64,000 nucleotides of DNA. Source: Streptomyces canus (lineage in GTDB: Bacteria > Actinomycetota > Actinomycetes > Streptomycetales > Streptomycetaceae). Below are positions 29,249-37,408 of the stretch, piece by piece; positions within the stretch are counted from its first letter, which is position 1, and the number at the start of each line of letters is the position of its first letter. The notes below the pieces were generated by a model. That model was not told the origin of the DNA and made no database searches. It saw nothing but the letters and a program-made list of their open reading frames with translations. The translations under genes were made by a program, and so were the position numbers. The DNA is taken from NCBI RefSeq assembly GCF_030816965.1, contig NZ_JAUSYQ010000002.1, forward strand, positions 1,240,001-1,304,000. The letters run 5' to 3'.

Positions 29249-29928
29249 GACGCGTTCTCCTCGTCGGCGAAGAGGCTGGGCTGTGGGTCGGTCTGATTGC
29301 CGCGGGCTTCCCACTGGCGCCGGTAGCGTTCGACTTCGCCCTCGCACTCCTTTCGGGCGTGGAAGACGGCGGAGTGGTCAGGCATGTCGGGGCGCCAGAG
29401 GTTGGGGCCGGGGAAGCGGGCGGCCTGCTGGTCGGCTTCCCGTTCGTTCAGCTCGTCGCGGCAGGGCGGGAGTTCGCCGCAGGCGGAGCAGATGGCGTAG
29501 TGCTCGGGCAGGACGTCCCACGAGGTGTTAGCCGGGCCGATGAGGTGGATCGGCTTCTCGTGCGGCTTGCCGTCGAGCTGGAGGACGAAGACGAACGGGC
29601 GGCCGTCCCAGGTCGCTTTCTCCGGGCGGTCCCAATTGCGGGGGTAGCGCTCCCACTGCTCGACGGCGGTCACGTACCGCATCTCGTGCTTCTCGCCCCA
29701 CAGGTCGAGGGGGCGTTCGGCGAGTTCGACGACCCGGTAGGGCTGCCTGTCCCAGACGACGAGGATGCCGGGCTTGAGCTGTACGTAGTCGGCGAGGATC
29801 CGCTTGTCGTGGATGCGGTTTTCCTGGCGTCGCATCGCGGATGACGGCTCGCCAACGCGGTTGATCAATGTCCGGGGCGGGTGGATACCGCCACGCTTCG
29901 TGTGCTGACGCACGTACCAACGGGTCAT
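29245..29928 (-). CDS. Hypothetical element protein
   Basis: 227 residues: a beta-rich first half (LKPGILVVWDRQPYRVVELA) and a second half with CSACGELPPC, a possible zinc knuckle, and a charged C-terminus. Overlaps both neighbours by 4 bases. No family recognised. Confidence 0.6.
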   Translation of the reverse strand: MTRWYVRQHTKRGGIHPPRTLINRVGEPSSAMRRQENRIHDKRILADYVQLKPGILVVWDRQPYRVVELAERPLDLWGEKHEMRYVTAVEQWERYPRNWDRPEKATWDGRPFVFVLQLDGKPHEKPIHLIGPANTSWDVLPEHYAICSACGELPPCRDELNEREADQQAARFPGPNLWRPDMPDHSAVFHARKECEGEVERYRRQWEARGNQTDPQPSLFADEENAS

Positions 29929-30263
29929 CGGGCCGCCTCCTCGAAGGCGGCGTTGATGTCGGCGTTGTAGGCGTCGGCGGCGTTGTTGAAGCAGTCGGTG
30001 CACAGGAAGCTGACGGGCGGCTCGTAGTCGGGCTCGTCCCAGGGCTGGGTGGGCGGCTGGAAGCGGAACAGGCGGCGGGTGTGGTTGCAGTCGGGGCACT
30101 TGCCGTCGTGAGAGGTGCCGACGATCACGGCCTCTTCCTGGCGGAGGAGTTCGGCCTCGTGGGCCGCGTAGGTGATGCCGCAGCCGGTGCAGTCGCCGGG
30201 CCGGAAGATCGAGCCGTGCGGCGGCTGGCACGGGAAGCTGTGCTTGCAGAGCGATGCCTTCAT
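29925..30263 (-). CDS. Multi-zinc-ribbon hypothetical protein
   Basis: 112 residues with three Cys pairs: CTGCG (about 25), CPDCNHTRR (about 56) and FLCTDCFNN (about 87), suggesting a compact zinc-binding protein. It is the first gene after the terminator at 30289-30315 and may be translated from its own message. Confidence 0.65.
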   Translation of the reverse strand: MKASLCKHSFPCQPPHGSIFRPGDCTGCGITYAAHEAELLRQEEAVIVGTSHDGKCPDCNHTRRLFRFQPPTQPWDEPDYEPPVSFLCTDCFNNAADAYNADINAAFEEAAR

Positions 30264-30288
30264 GGCGTGGTTTCCTTGTCGGGTGAGG

Positions 30289-30315
30289 GGCCGGCCCGAT
30301 ACCCGCGGGCCGGCC
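30289..30315 (-). terminator. Hairpin terminator
   Basis: A 10-bp inverted repeat (GGCCGGCCCG / CGGGCCGGCC) just after the stop of the Sak4-like gene, followed by TT. Confidence 0.8.
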
Positions 30316-30329
30316 TTCGCGTGTGCGGG

Positions 30330-31289
30330 CTACTGCTGAGCGCTCTTGAGCGCGATGCCGCGCTCCTTGATGAAGGCGCCGAGGCTGGTCGGCTGGCCGC
30401 TCTGCGGGTGCATCAGCGGAGTGGCGAGAGCACTGGCGGCTTCGACCTCGCGGTAGAGGGCGAGCAGGCTGTCCGGGGTGGCCTCGACGGAGCTGGCGGC
30501 ATCGATCCACGCGGTGGCGTCGATCTCCTTGCCGCCGTCGCGCAGCCAGTCCAGGTAGGGCTTGGCGATGTCGGCCGCCCCGTTGGGCTGGTTGAGGATC
30601 AGCCCCCGGAAGGAAGGGCAGCGGGACTTGATGAAGCGCAGCCGGTTGGCCTCATCCATCTCTGCGGCCACACCGAACTCGAACTCGATGCCCTTGCGCT
30701 GCTCGGCTCGCATCCCCTTGTTGACCGGGGAGCCGTTCTCCAGCACCCAGTGCACGTAGGACCGCATCGTGACGACGACGTGTCCCGGGTACGCCATGAG
30801 CGCTTCGATCATCTCGTTCTGGATCGGGGTGCCGTCTTTCCAGCCGGCGAACTTGTTGCCGCCGTACTTCGACTTGGCCTTCTCGACCTGGTCGAGGGTG
30901 CCGTCGGTGCCCTTCCAGAAGTGGGAGAGGGAGTCGACCATGACGACCGGGTAGCCGGCCTGTGCTGCGGCGGCCAGTGCCTTCTGCAGGTCGCGCGGGT
31001 CGTACCGGTGCATGGGCAGGGTGTCGAAGGTGACGTCGAGGTCGTTGACGTAGAGGGCGGCGGCGCCGCGTTCGGTGTCGATGACGGCGAAGCGCCGTCC
31101 TTCGGCCAGGCCGCTGGCGATCGACAGTCCGGTCCACGTCTTTCCGGAGCCGGACGGGCCCTGGATGGCGACGGTGGCGTTGAAGCCGTCCTTTGTGGCA
31201 GGGCGGAAGGTGAACGGACCGTCGTCGTACTCGTCGGTCTGCGTCTGCTGCGGGCGAGCGGTGCGGATGGGCGGCGGAAGCTGGGACAT
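30330..31289 (-). CDS. Sak4-like RecA-family recombination ATPase
   Basis: 319 residues from ATG 31289. A RecA core has Walker A GPSGSGKTW (44-52), Walker B PVVMVDSLSHF (about 112-122) and a downstream VVVTMRSYV strand. Phage Sak4-type proteins promote single-strand annealing or recombination and are found beside exonucleases. Here a RecE-like exonuclease and a DnaQ-like exonuclease lie directly upstream, making a recombination module. Confidence 0.82.
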   Translation of the reverse strand: MSQLPPPIRTARPQQTQTDEYDDGPFTFRPATKDGFNATVAIQGPSGSGKTWTGLSIASGLAEGRRFAVIDTERGAAALYVNDLDVTFDTLPMHRYDPRDLQKALAAAAQAGYPVVMVDSLSHFWKGTDGTLDQVEKAKSKYGGNKFAGWKDGTPIQNEMIEALMAYPGHVVVTMRSYVHWVLENGSPVNKGMRAEQRKGIEFEFGVAAEMDEANRLRFIKSRCPSFRGLILNQPNGAADIAKPYLDWLRDGGKEIDATAWIDAASSVEATPDSLLALYREVEAASALATPLMHPQSGQPTSLGAFIKERGIALKSAQQ

Positions 31290-31300
31290 GCAGGGTTCTC

Positions 31301-32143
31301 CTAGGCGTACTGGCGCTCGACCCACGAGGGCAGCGCGGTCATCGGGCTGGGGAGGTAGCCGGGCCATTCGTCGTTCTCGCGGCAGATGGCGTAGGCGTTG
31401 AGGGCGACCGTGTTGAGGTGACGGCCGATCTCGCGGGCCATCGGGTCGCAGGTCGTGACGACCACCAGGTAGGGCGGTTCCTTCTCCTGTAGCACGAACA
31501 GGAACGGCTTCTCGGGGTCGATCACGTCGAGCGCGATGCCGGCGTCGAGGTAGTACTCCTGCTGCTGGTGATAGCCCCAGTCGTGGATGACCTTCGGCAG
31601 GTCGGTGGGGTTCGCGGACTTGGTGGTCTTGTAGTCGACGAGCTGGCCGTCGTGGCGCAGCCAGTCGAAGCGAGCCCGCCGCCAGATGCCGTTGTCCTCC
31701 CAGAACGCGGACTGTTCGGCGACGCCGGAGCCGGGCTCCAGGAGCGCCGCGGCCTCGTCGTCGGCGCGGAGCGCGGCGACCATGGCCTTGACCTGCTCCA
31801 GTTCGGACGGCTTGAGCGGCGTCTTGCCCTCGGCGCGGATCGCGGCGACCTCAGCCTTGACGGCGTTGGTGGTCCACTTCTCCGAGTCGACGACGACCAG
31901 TTCGGGCCCGTTGCCGAGCACGAGGGTGTGGGCGGCGGTGCCGAGGTCGAACTCCTTCTTCGGCGGCTGCGGGTGCTCGGACCAGTACTTGAACTTGGCG
32001 GGGCAGTCCTTGACCAGCTTGCGGGCGCCGGTCGAGGAGAGGCTGCCGCCAGGGATGGGGTCGCTGTGGTACAGCTCGGCGTCGATGTCGTACAGGCCCG
32101 GCTCGACCTCGGCCGGTGCCTCCACCTCCACTGCGGCGGTCAC
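31301..32143 (-). CDS. RecE/Cas4-type PD-(D/E)XK exonuclease (DUF3799-like)
   Basis: 280 residues from GTG 32143, which overlaps the DnaQ-like stop. The SLSSTGARKLVKDCPAKFKY start and LGTAAHTLVLGN segment are typical of phage RecE-like exonucleases. The core shows E143 (AEQSAF), D160 and D170-Y-K172 (VDYKTTKSANP) as the nuclease motif, then QQEYYLDAG. It would chew 5' ends to give single strands for the Sak4-like ATPase. Confidence 0.82.
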   Translation of the reverse strand: MTAAVEVEAPAEVEPGLYDIDAELYHSDPIPGGSLSSTGARKLVKDCPAKFKYWSEHPQPPKKEFDLGTAAHTLVLGNGPELVVVDSEKWTTNAVKAEVAAIRAEGKTPLKPSELEQVKAMVAALRADDEAAALLEPGSGVAEQSAFWEDNGIWRRARFDWLRHDGQLVDYKTTKSANPTDLPKVIHDWGYHQQQEYYLDAGIALDVIDPEKPFLFVLQEKEPPYLVVVTTCDPMAREIGRHLNTVALNAYAICRENDEWPGYLPSPMTALPSWVERQYA

Positions 32144-32874
32144 TGCTGGCCGACCTTGCTGAGCGCCTGGCCGGCCAGCTCCGCGAGCTGCTCGTCGCTG
32201 GCGGTGTAGAAGGCGTCGGCCTTGGTGATCGCGTCGTACACGTCGCGGGCCCACCGTGCGTCACCGAGCGCCGTGTGCGCGTCGTCCTTGGCCGGCGGCT
32301 CAATGCCCATCAGCCGCGAGAGGTCGTAGGACTTCCAGCCGTCTTCGAGGAGCCGGTCGGCGCGGGCGTAGAACTCGGCGTCGCAGCTCTGCTTAGTGAG
32401 GGTGTACGCCTGCCCGTACAGGTGACCGACCGCCATCGTCGCGATGTCGCGGGTGCGGTAGTGCCAGGCCGGGGTGGCACCCGCCTGCCGGAACAGCTTG
32501 GTCAGGAACCGCTCGTCGAATGCCGGGTTGGAGCCGACGAGGACGGAGCCGTCGAGGATCCCCATCAGGTCGAGCATCAGATCGCGGCCGGAGACGGGGC
32601 GGTCGGCGGGCGTGGCGTCGGTGGCGATGCGGACGGCGAGCTCGCCCTCGGGGACGGCGAACCGCTTGTGGTAGCCGTTGATGTCGAGGGCCTCGGGATC
32701 GGCTTCGGCGAGGCTGACGCGGATCTGCCACAGGTACTCGGTGTCGGGGTGGCCGGGCCGCCGGTGGATGACGGCGATCTCCCACGCGTCGTGGTGGTCG
32801 ACGTCCAGGCCGGTGGTTTCGGTGTCGATGAACGCGAGGGGCCGTGGGGCCTTCGCGGGGCTGCTGGTGTTCAT
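32140..32874 (-). CDS. DnaQ-like 3'-5' exonuclease (DEDDh)
   Basis: 244 residues from ATG 32874 (GGAGA upstream). FIDTETTGLD (15-24) gives the first two acidic residues, GSNPAFDERFL the third, and DDAHTALGDA the His-Asp pair, so the DEDDh site is complete. Family members proofread or trim DNA or RNA. Its operon with two recombination genes suggests a DNA-processing role. Confidence 0.85.
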   Translation of the reverse strand: MNTSSPAKAPRPLAFIDTETTGLDVDHHDAWEIAVIHRRPGHPDTEYLWQIRVSLAEADPEALDINGYHKRFAVPEGELAVRIATDATPADRPVSGRDLMLDLMGILDGSVLVGSNPAFDERFLTKLFRQAGATPAWHYRTRDIATMAVGHLYGQAYTLTKQSCDAEFYARADRLLEDGWKSYDLSRLMGIEPPAKDDAHTALGDARWARDVYDAITKADAFYTASDEQLAELAGQALSKVGQQ

Positions 32875-32903
32875 GGTTCTCCGTTTCAAGGTGTGGGGTG
32901 CCG

Positions 32904-32942
32904 GGCCCCGCCCTCGTTGGGGGGGGGAGGGAGGGCGGGGCC
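32904..32942 (-). terminator. Hairpin terminator with G-run loop (possible G-quadruplex)
   Basis: An 11-bp inverted repeat (GGCCCCGCCCT / AGGGCGGGGCC). The loop and right arm on the + strand form G9-A-G3-A-G3-C-G4 (32919-32940), a textbook G-quadruplex pattern. Another G8 run lies at 32963-32970. It precedes the DnaQ-like gene, after the stop at 33023. Confidence 0.6.
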
Positions 32943-33022
32943 TCGGCTGCCGCGGAGCGCTTGGGGGGGGAGAGCTCGACGCGGCGGTCTTGGGTTGTTG
33001 GTCGGACGCCGGCGGCGGCGGG

Positions 33023-33247
33023 TCAGATGAGCAGGCCGGGCATGCGGGCCTGGTCGTGTGTGCGGTCGTCGGCCGAACAGATGAGCCGGTCGCCGTCCTT
33101 GGCCCAGCCGGTGCCGTCGTCGACCCATGCGGTGGCGGCCTCAGGGCTGTCGAAGTGGTAGGCCCACTCGGGGTCTTCGCCGTAGACGGCGCCGCAGTCG
33201 GGGATGTCGCAGGCGGCGATGTAGACGACCTTCTGCTTGACCGCCAT
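33023..33247 (-). CDS. Small hypothetical protein with Cys pairs
   Basis: 74 residues (MAVKQKVVYIAACDIPDCGA start) with C13/C18 and a later LICSADDRTHDQAR. A zinc-stabilised beta fold is plausible. It starts immediately beside the stop of the coiled-coil gene. Confidence 0.6.
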   Translation of the reverse strand: MAVKQKVVYIAACDIPDCGAVYGEDPEWAYHFDSPEAATAWVDDGTGWAKDGDRLICSADDRTHDQARMPGLLI

Positions 33248-33565
33248 CTAGGCCACCCCCGCGAGTTCGGCCGCAGCGATAACCGGGATCTCCTGGGTGC
33301 GCACGGCGTCGGCCTTCAGCTGCCGGTGCAGCCGCTCGATCTCCGCGTCGCGCTCCATCAGCTGCATGACCTGCCGCTGTACGAGCTGTTCGGCGAGGAC
33401 AAGCTGCCCGTCGGCGATCTCGACCTGTGCGGCGAGGGCGCGGCATCGGGCGGTGACCGCCTTGAGTCGGCGCTGGTACCAGGTGAGATCCGCGCGAACC
33501 GTGCCGATCTCCTGCCGCAGCCGCAGGTTGTCGACGCCTGCCCGCCGCCGGCCCGTGCCGCGCAT
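33248..33565 (-). CDS. Small coiled-coil protein
   Basis: 105 residues, nearly all predicted coiled coil (RLRQEIGTVRADLTWYQRRL ... RQVMQLMERDAEIERLHRQL). ATG 33565 shares a base with the stop of the DUF6197 gene. Function unknown. Confidence 0.65.
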   Translation of the reverse strand: MRGTGRRRAGVDNLRLRQEIGTVRADLTWYQRRLKAVTARCRALAAQVEIADGQLVLAEQLVQRQVMQLMERDAEIERLHRQLKADAVRTQEIPVIAAAELAGVA

Positions 33566-33921
33566 CACTCCTCGCCCCGAAGGCTGGCGGCGGTGTCGCG
33601 CAGCAACTTGGCGGCCTCGCGGTTCCCGTGGCCGCGGGCGTCGTTCCAGGTGACGATCGCGGCTTCGGGGATGCGGGCGAGGATGGCCTGCTCGGCAGCC
33701 CACACCCGCAGGTCGCGGCCGGTGTACACGGGTGTGCCGTGGGCGGCGATGTTGAGGGCCCCGATGATGTCGACCCGGCAGCCTGCGAGTTTGGTTCCGC
33801 CGGCGGCCTGCTTGGTGTCGTACAGGTATCGCTTGCAGTGCCCATTGGTGTCGATGACGTCGGCGGCCTTGTCGAGGAGTTCGGCGATCTCGGAGATGGC
33901 GGGCTCGGTTAGGGTGCTCAC
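33565..33921 (-). CDS. DUF6197 family protein
   Basis: 118 residues. Family-like features are ISEIAELLDKAADVIDTNGH, CRVDIIGALNIAAHG, WAAEQAILARIP and a final TWND. No function is assigned to the family, which is common in Streptomyces prophages and ICEs. GTG 33921 overlaps the upstream stop. Confidence 0.75.
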   Translation of the reverse strand: MSTLTEPAISEIAELLDKAADVIDTNGHCKRYLYDTKQAAGGTKLAGCRVDIIGALNIAAHGTPVYTGRDLRVWAAEQAILARIPEAAIVTWNDARGHGNREAAKLLRDTAASLRGEE

Positions 33922-34034
33922 TGGTGCTCCTTGGGGGCGGCCGGGGTTTTGTCGAAGTGGCGGACGATGCGGATGACGGCCACCAGCCAGGCGGCGAGGG
34001 CGACCGCGGGAGCGGCCCAGAGCGCGGCGTCCAT
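33918..34034 (-). CDS. 38-residue membrane microprotein
   Basis: MDAALWAAPAVALAAWLVAV, then IRIVRHF and a Pro/Lys tail: one membrane span with a basic cytoplasmic end. Both ends overlap neighbours (GTGA, TGATG), supporting a coupled gene. Confidence 0.6.
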   Translation of the reverse strand: MDAALWAAPAVALAAWLVAVIRIVRHFDKTPAAPKEHQ

Positions 34035-34255
34035 CACGGCCTCATTCCGATGGCGGCGAGGAGTTCGAGGACCTCGTCGCGGACGATCGGGTTGTGGGCG
34101 AGTTCGCGGCCTGCTTTGCGCGGGTCGGTGTCGTCGTCCGGGTGCGGGTGTTCGCCACCGACCTGGTCGGCGACTTGCAGCGCCGCGGCCCGCAGCTGCT
34201 TGCGCGTGAGCGGGCTGACCGTCAGGCCGCGCTGGTCAAGGTCCCGGCCGCCCAT
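34034..34255 (-). CDS. Small hypothetical protein
   Basis: 73 residues (MGGRDLDQRGLTVSPLTRKQ start), helical and acidic in the middle. ATG 34255 shares a base with the previous stop. No family recognised. Confidence 0.6.
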   Translation of the reverse strand: MGGRDLDQRGLTVSPLTRKQLRAAALQVADQVGGEHPHPDDDTDPRKAGRELAHNPIVRDEVLELLAAIGMRP

Positions 34256-34509
34256 CACGCCTCCTGCTTGCTGATGCGGTCGCAGAAGGCCTCGTAGGAC
34301 TCGGTGAATCCGCCGACGAGCGACGCCATGAAGTCGGTGTCGTCAGGGGCGGTTTCGCGGCCGGCCCAGGCCGCGATGCCCGGGACGGTGATGACGGCGC
34401 CGGTCTCGGATGCGGCAGCCAGGACAGTGCCGAGGGGGTCGACGGACGCGACTGGACGGGGCTTGCGGCCCAGCAGGCGGGTCACGGTGGCGACGATGCG
34501 GGAGGCCAT
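34255..34509 (-). CDS. Small hypothetical protein
   Basis: 84 residues with a basic N-terminus (MASRIVATVTRLLGRKPRPV) and an acidic helical C-terminus. Coupled by TGATG on both sides. No family recognised. Confidence 0.6.
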   Translation of the reverse strand: MASRIVATVTRLLGRKPRPVASVDPLGTVLAAASETGAVITVPGIAAWAGRETAPDDTDFMASLVGGFTESYEAFCDRISKQEA

Positions 34510-34709
34510 CACGCTGCCTCCTGTTCGTGGAGGCGCAGCCAGGTGCGGCGCTGGTTGTAGCGGGCGTGGACGCGGTCGATCTGGTCGACGTACTCGGTGG
34601 TGGTCCACGGCTTCACGCCGCGGGCACGCCGGGCCATCTCGACGTCGACGCGGGCGATCGCGTCCTGCTCCAGGTCGTCCAGCGGGCGGGCCTCGATGAC
34701 GGTCGCCAT
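34509..34709 (-). CDS. Small helical hypothetical protein
   Basis: 66 residues (MATVIEARPLDDLEQDAIAR ... RVHARYNQRRTWLRLHE), charged and helical. Part of the coupled run of small genes. Confidence 0.6.
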   Translation of the reverse strand: MATVIEARPLDDLEQDAIARVDVEMARRARGVKPWTTTEYVDQIDRVHARYNQRRTWLRLHEQEAA

Positions 34710-34710
34710 G

Positions 34711-35016
34711 TCAGGCCACCTCCGCCTCGGACTTGAGGCGGGCGATCTCCTCGCGGGCTGCGGCGAGCTCGTCAACGGCCGTGCGTTCACGCTCGACCTC
34801 GCCGACGATCTGGTCCCGCCATGCGGTGACGGACTTCAGGAACTCCTCGGCGATCTTCACCCGCTCCTCGGCGGTCACGCTCTGCCGCATCTGGAAGGAG
34901 ATGTCGCCGGGGCCGTGCCAGCCGTCGGGCTCGACGTGCAGGACCGGGTTCGGCATGCCAGTGCCGCGCACGTTGGTCTTGCGGTCCAGGAACACGGTGA
35001 TGTGGTACGCGCTCAC
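34711..35016 (-). CDS. Small hypothetical protein with C-terminal coiled coil
   Basis: 101 residues. A beta-rich first half (YHITVFLDRKTNVRGTGMPN) and a coiled-coil second half. GTG 35016 overlaps the upstream stop by GTGA. Confidence 0.6.
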   Translation of the reverse strand: MSAYHITVFLDRKTNVRGTGMPNPVLHVEPDGWHGPGDISFQMRQSVTAEERVKIAEEFLKSVTAWRDQIVGEVERERTAVDELAAAREEIARLKSEAEVA

Positions 35017-35234
35017 GACGCCTCCTTGGTGCGGCGGTAGGTGGGGAGGGTGGCCAGGCGGGCGGCCCACTCGGCGTAGTCGGCGTCGACGGACACGGGC
35101 GCTTCGGGGTGGCCGAGCAGCCACTCGTCGAGGGCGTAGGCGAGACGATCCGACGGGGACTTGGTGTGAGCGGCAGCCACCTGCAGCGCCAACACCGGCA
35201 GAGGGACGTCGACGTGGGCGATCGGGCGGGTCAT
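35013..35234 (-). CDS. Small hypothetical protein
   Basis: 73 residues (MTRPIAHVDVPLPVLALQVA start) with a helical body. ATG 35234 overlaps the upstream stop. No family recognised. Confidence 0.6.
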   Translation of the reverse strand: MTRPIAHVDVPLPVLALQVAAAHTKSPSDRLAYALDEWLLGHPEAPVSVDADYAEWAARLATLPTYRRTKEAS

Positions 35235-35638
35235 GACGTGGCCTCCCTCTGCTCGCCGGGGTGGGTCAGGTTGCGGACGGGCTTCCACGGGGGCTTGCCG
35301 GTGCCGGGGCACGGCTTGGACCAGCGGTAGCTGCGGGATCCCGAGTAGTCGCGGCCACTCCAGTGGTGGCGGCCCATCACGCCGTCGACGGTCATGGCTC
35401 GGTCCTGCATGCAGTGCTTGCACCAGCCGCGCGGCCGGACAGGCTCGGGCACGGGCGGGTAGACGATCCGGTAGCAGGGGTGGCCGACGGTGCGGCGCTT
35501 CTCGCCGTCGATGCGGAAGCGGAGGTAGCCGCCGCCGGCGCCGACGATCGTGGCGGGCTGGCCGTCGTACTCGATGCGCATGCCGTGGCGGGCAGGCACG
35601 TCGTAGGTGCGGCGGATCCACTCCATCGTGCTGGTCAT
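35231..35638 (-). CDS. Hypothetical element protein
   Basis: 135 residues. The first half (IRRTYDVPARHGMRIEYDGQ, ATIVGAGGGYLRFRIDGEKR) looks like a small beta-barrel. The second has WCKHCMQDRAMTVDG and HH/Cys residues, a possible metal site. It resembles proteins in other Streptomyces phages; function unknown. Confidence 0.6.
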   Translation of the reverse strand: MTSTMEWIRRTYDVPARHGMRIEYDGQPATIVGAGGGYLRFRIDGEKRRTVGHPCYRIVYPPVPEPVRPRGWCKHCMQDRAMTVDGVMGRHHWSGRDYSGSRSYRWSKPCPGTGKPPWKPVRNLTHPGEQREATS

Positions 35639-36237
35639 GCGGCCACCTGCTTCCGGGCGGCGTCCCACACGTCGATGCCGTGGCGGATCGCGTAGCACGA
35701 GTGCAGGAAGCCCGGCGTGTAGTCGCTGAAGTCCCACTCCGAGAGGTCACCGAAGTCCCAGCCGTCGTAGCGGAAGTCCGCCAACGCCGCGCGGGCGCCG
35801 TACTCGTGGGCGATGTCACCCAACTCGAAGATCTCCCGGGTGACCTCAGCGCCGATACCGCGCGGGGCCTCGCCATCGCGGATCGAGTGGACGACGTACT
35901 GCTTCACCTGCCGCTCAAAGAGGTTCTCGTCGAACCCCTCGACCTCGTCGCGTCCGGCGCGGACCTTCTCCGACCAATAGCCGGGGTTGATCTGCCCGCT
36001 GAAGGCGGTGTTCCGGAACAGGTCGAACATGTCCGGGGTGGCGTCGATGTCGAAGTGGAACGTCCAGCCCGCCTTCACGACGAGGTTGTACGGCCACGTG
36101 ATCAGCTCGAACGGGTGGCGGCTGAAAGGCGAGTCCGCCGTGCCCTCGAACCGCAGGTGCCGGTAGAGGCCGTCGTCGTGCAGGACCGTCATCTCGTGAC
36201 GGGCGAACCGGGCAGCGATCTCCGGGTAGTCGGTCAC
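35635..36237 (-). CDS. Hypothetical element protein
   Basis: 200 residues from GTG 36237, which overlaps the upstream stop by GTGA. It is rich in aromatic residues (HLRFEGTADSPFSRHPFELI, WTFHFDIDATPDMFDLF) and acidic, and looks folded, but I recognise no family. Confidence 0.6.
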   Translation of the reverse strand: MTDYPEIAARFARHEMTVLHDDGLYRHLRFEGTADSPFSRHPFELITWPYNLVVKAGWTFHFDIDATPDMFDLFRNTAFSGQINPGYWSEKVRAGRDEVEGFDENLFERQVKQYVVHSIRDGEAPRGIGAEVTREIFELGDIAHEYGARAALADFRYDGWDFGDLSEWDFSDYTPGFLHSCYAIRHGIDVWDAARKQVAA

Positions 36238-36533
36238 CGGGCACCGCCCTCGTCGCAGGGCATGCTGCCACCACTGCAGGAGCAGAGCCCGTCGCGGGCG
36301 ATGTAGCGCGCCTGCCCCCACGACAGAGTGCTGTGCTGCTTGCCGTAAGCCTCGAAGTCGGCGGCGATTCGATTGCGAACGTCCCGTTCAGCCTGGGCTC
36401 GGACTGCGATACGGAAGGCGTAAAGCAAGTCGGCTGCCTGATCGGACGAAACGCTGGGGTCGATGGCCGCGGCGAGATCGACGAAGGCCTGCGTGGTGCC
36501 GACAGGCTCAAGGTTCTGGGAAGATGAACTCAC
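36234..36533 (-). CDS. Small hypothetical protein with Cys-rich end
   Basis: 99 residues from GTG 36533, helical for most of its length, ending DGLCSCSGGSMPC. No recognised family. First gene of the coupled run after a 107-base gap. Confidence 0.55.
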   Translation of the reverse strand: MSSSSQNLEPVGTTQAFVDLAAAIDPSVSSDQAADLLYAFRIAVRAQAERDVRNRIAADFEAYGKQHSTLSWGQARYIARDGLCSCSGGSMPCDEGGAR

Positions 36534-36640
36534 GGTTCACTCCTGTTTCTCTCAGGGATGTGTGGGTGGATCGGCGGCTCTTGGCCGCGGCGCCCCTGCT
36601 GCCGGTGTGTCAGAGCCCGGCGGTCGGGGCGTTTGCCGTC

Positions 36641-37021
36641 TCAGGCGGCGACGCGGGCCGGCTCGGCGCCCTCAGGCGACACCGTCCTGGTTGGCTTCCG
36701 GCGGGAGGTGAGGCGGGGCTCCGGGGGGCGGGAGTTGTGGGCGCGCTCAGCTTCGGCGGCGAGGCCGCTTTCAAGCTCTGCCTTGTTGAAGGCGTCGATT
36801 TCGGCGATCGAGTAGATGAGCCGGCCGTCCCGGCGTTGCCCCTGGGGGCCTTTGCCGGTCTGTCGCCGGTTCCAGAGGGTTCGGCGGGTGATGCTCATGC
36901 GTCGGGCCGCTTCGTCACTGAAGACGTAACCCTCGGGCGGATCGGGCTGGGTGCCGTCCTTTCGGGTCCTGGGCACGTGTTTTTCCTCCTGTGGGGGCTG
37001 ATGTGGGGGACGGTTCGTCAT
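36641..37021 (-). CDS. MerR/AlpA-type HTH protein
   Basis: 126 residues. GYVFSDEAARRMSITRRTLW, then GQRRDGRLIYSIAEIDAF, is a MerR/excisionase-type winged helix, flanked by disordered charged tails. It lies next to the repressor region and may be a second excisionase or an early regulator. ATG 37021 overlaps the upstream stop (ATGA); GTG 36976 is an alternative. Confidence 0.65.
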   Translation of the reverse strand: MTNRPPHQPPQEEKHVPRTRKDGTQPDPPEGYVFSDEAARRMSITRRTLWNRRQTGKGPQGQRRDGRLIYSIAEIDAFNKAELESGLAAEAERAHNSRPPEPRLTSRRKPTRTVSPEGAEPARVAA

Positions 37022-37263
37022 TGAGGCATTGACGACGGGGGCACGAAAAGAACTAGCACCGTGACGCCGAGGGCCTCCACGACGCGGTGCGCTTCGTTGA
37101 CGTCGAGCCAGTCCAGTTCCCCGCGCACGATGCGCTCGATCTTGGACTTGCTCACCTGGGCCGAAGCGGCAAGCTCCCGGATGCTGTAGGACTGGCCCCG
37201 ACCTGGGTGTTCCATGATCTTCAAGAACGTTTCGAGGTCTCTCAGGACGTAGCGCACACTCAA
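37018..37263 (-). CDS. XRE-type HTH regulator (Cro-like position)
   Basis: 81 residues. YSIRELAASAQVSKSKIERI, then VNEAHRVVEALGVTVLVLF, matches an XRE/Cro helix-turn-helix. It is divergent from the XRE protein at 37489, so the pair looks like a Cro/CI-type switch around the operator region 37264-37488. Start is TTG 37263 or GTG 37257. Confidence 0.7.
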   Translation of the reverse strand: MSVRYVLRDLETFLKIMEHPGRGQSYSIRELAASAQVSKSKIERIVRGELDWLDVNEAHRVVEALGVTVLVLFVPPSSMPQ

Positions 37264-37320
37264 TGGATTTCCCCCGATTTGCGAGGTGCCTTTCGATACT
37301 TTGAACTTACCTGTCTCGAC

Positions 37321-37408
37321 GACGATTCGTCAATGACTCAATGACGACCGGATGACCGGTATCGGCCAACACTTCGTCCGGATAGCATCAATCCGTAGAC
37401 GCTTCGTC
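37321..37408. promoter_or_regulatory. Divergent switch region with TTCGTC repeats
   Basis: GACGATTCGTC (37321-37331), ACTTCGTC (37371-37378) and GACGCTTCGTC (37398-37408) lie between the Cro-like and CI-like genes. The first is close to palindromic. They are candidate operators for one or both XRE proteins. Confidence 0.5.

Noticed and set aside
29868..31304. Rightward open frame of 478 codons
   Set aside because: Antisense to the Sak4-like gene and a zinc-ribbon gene. Composition is typical of shadow frames.
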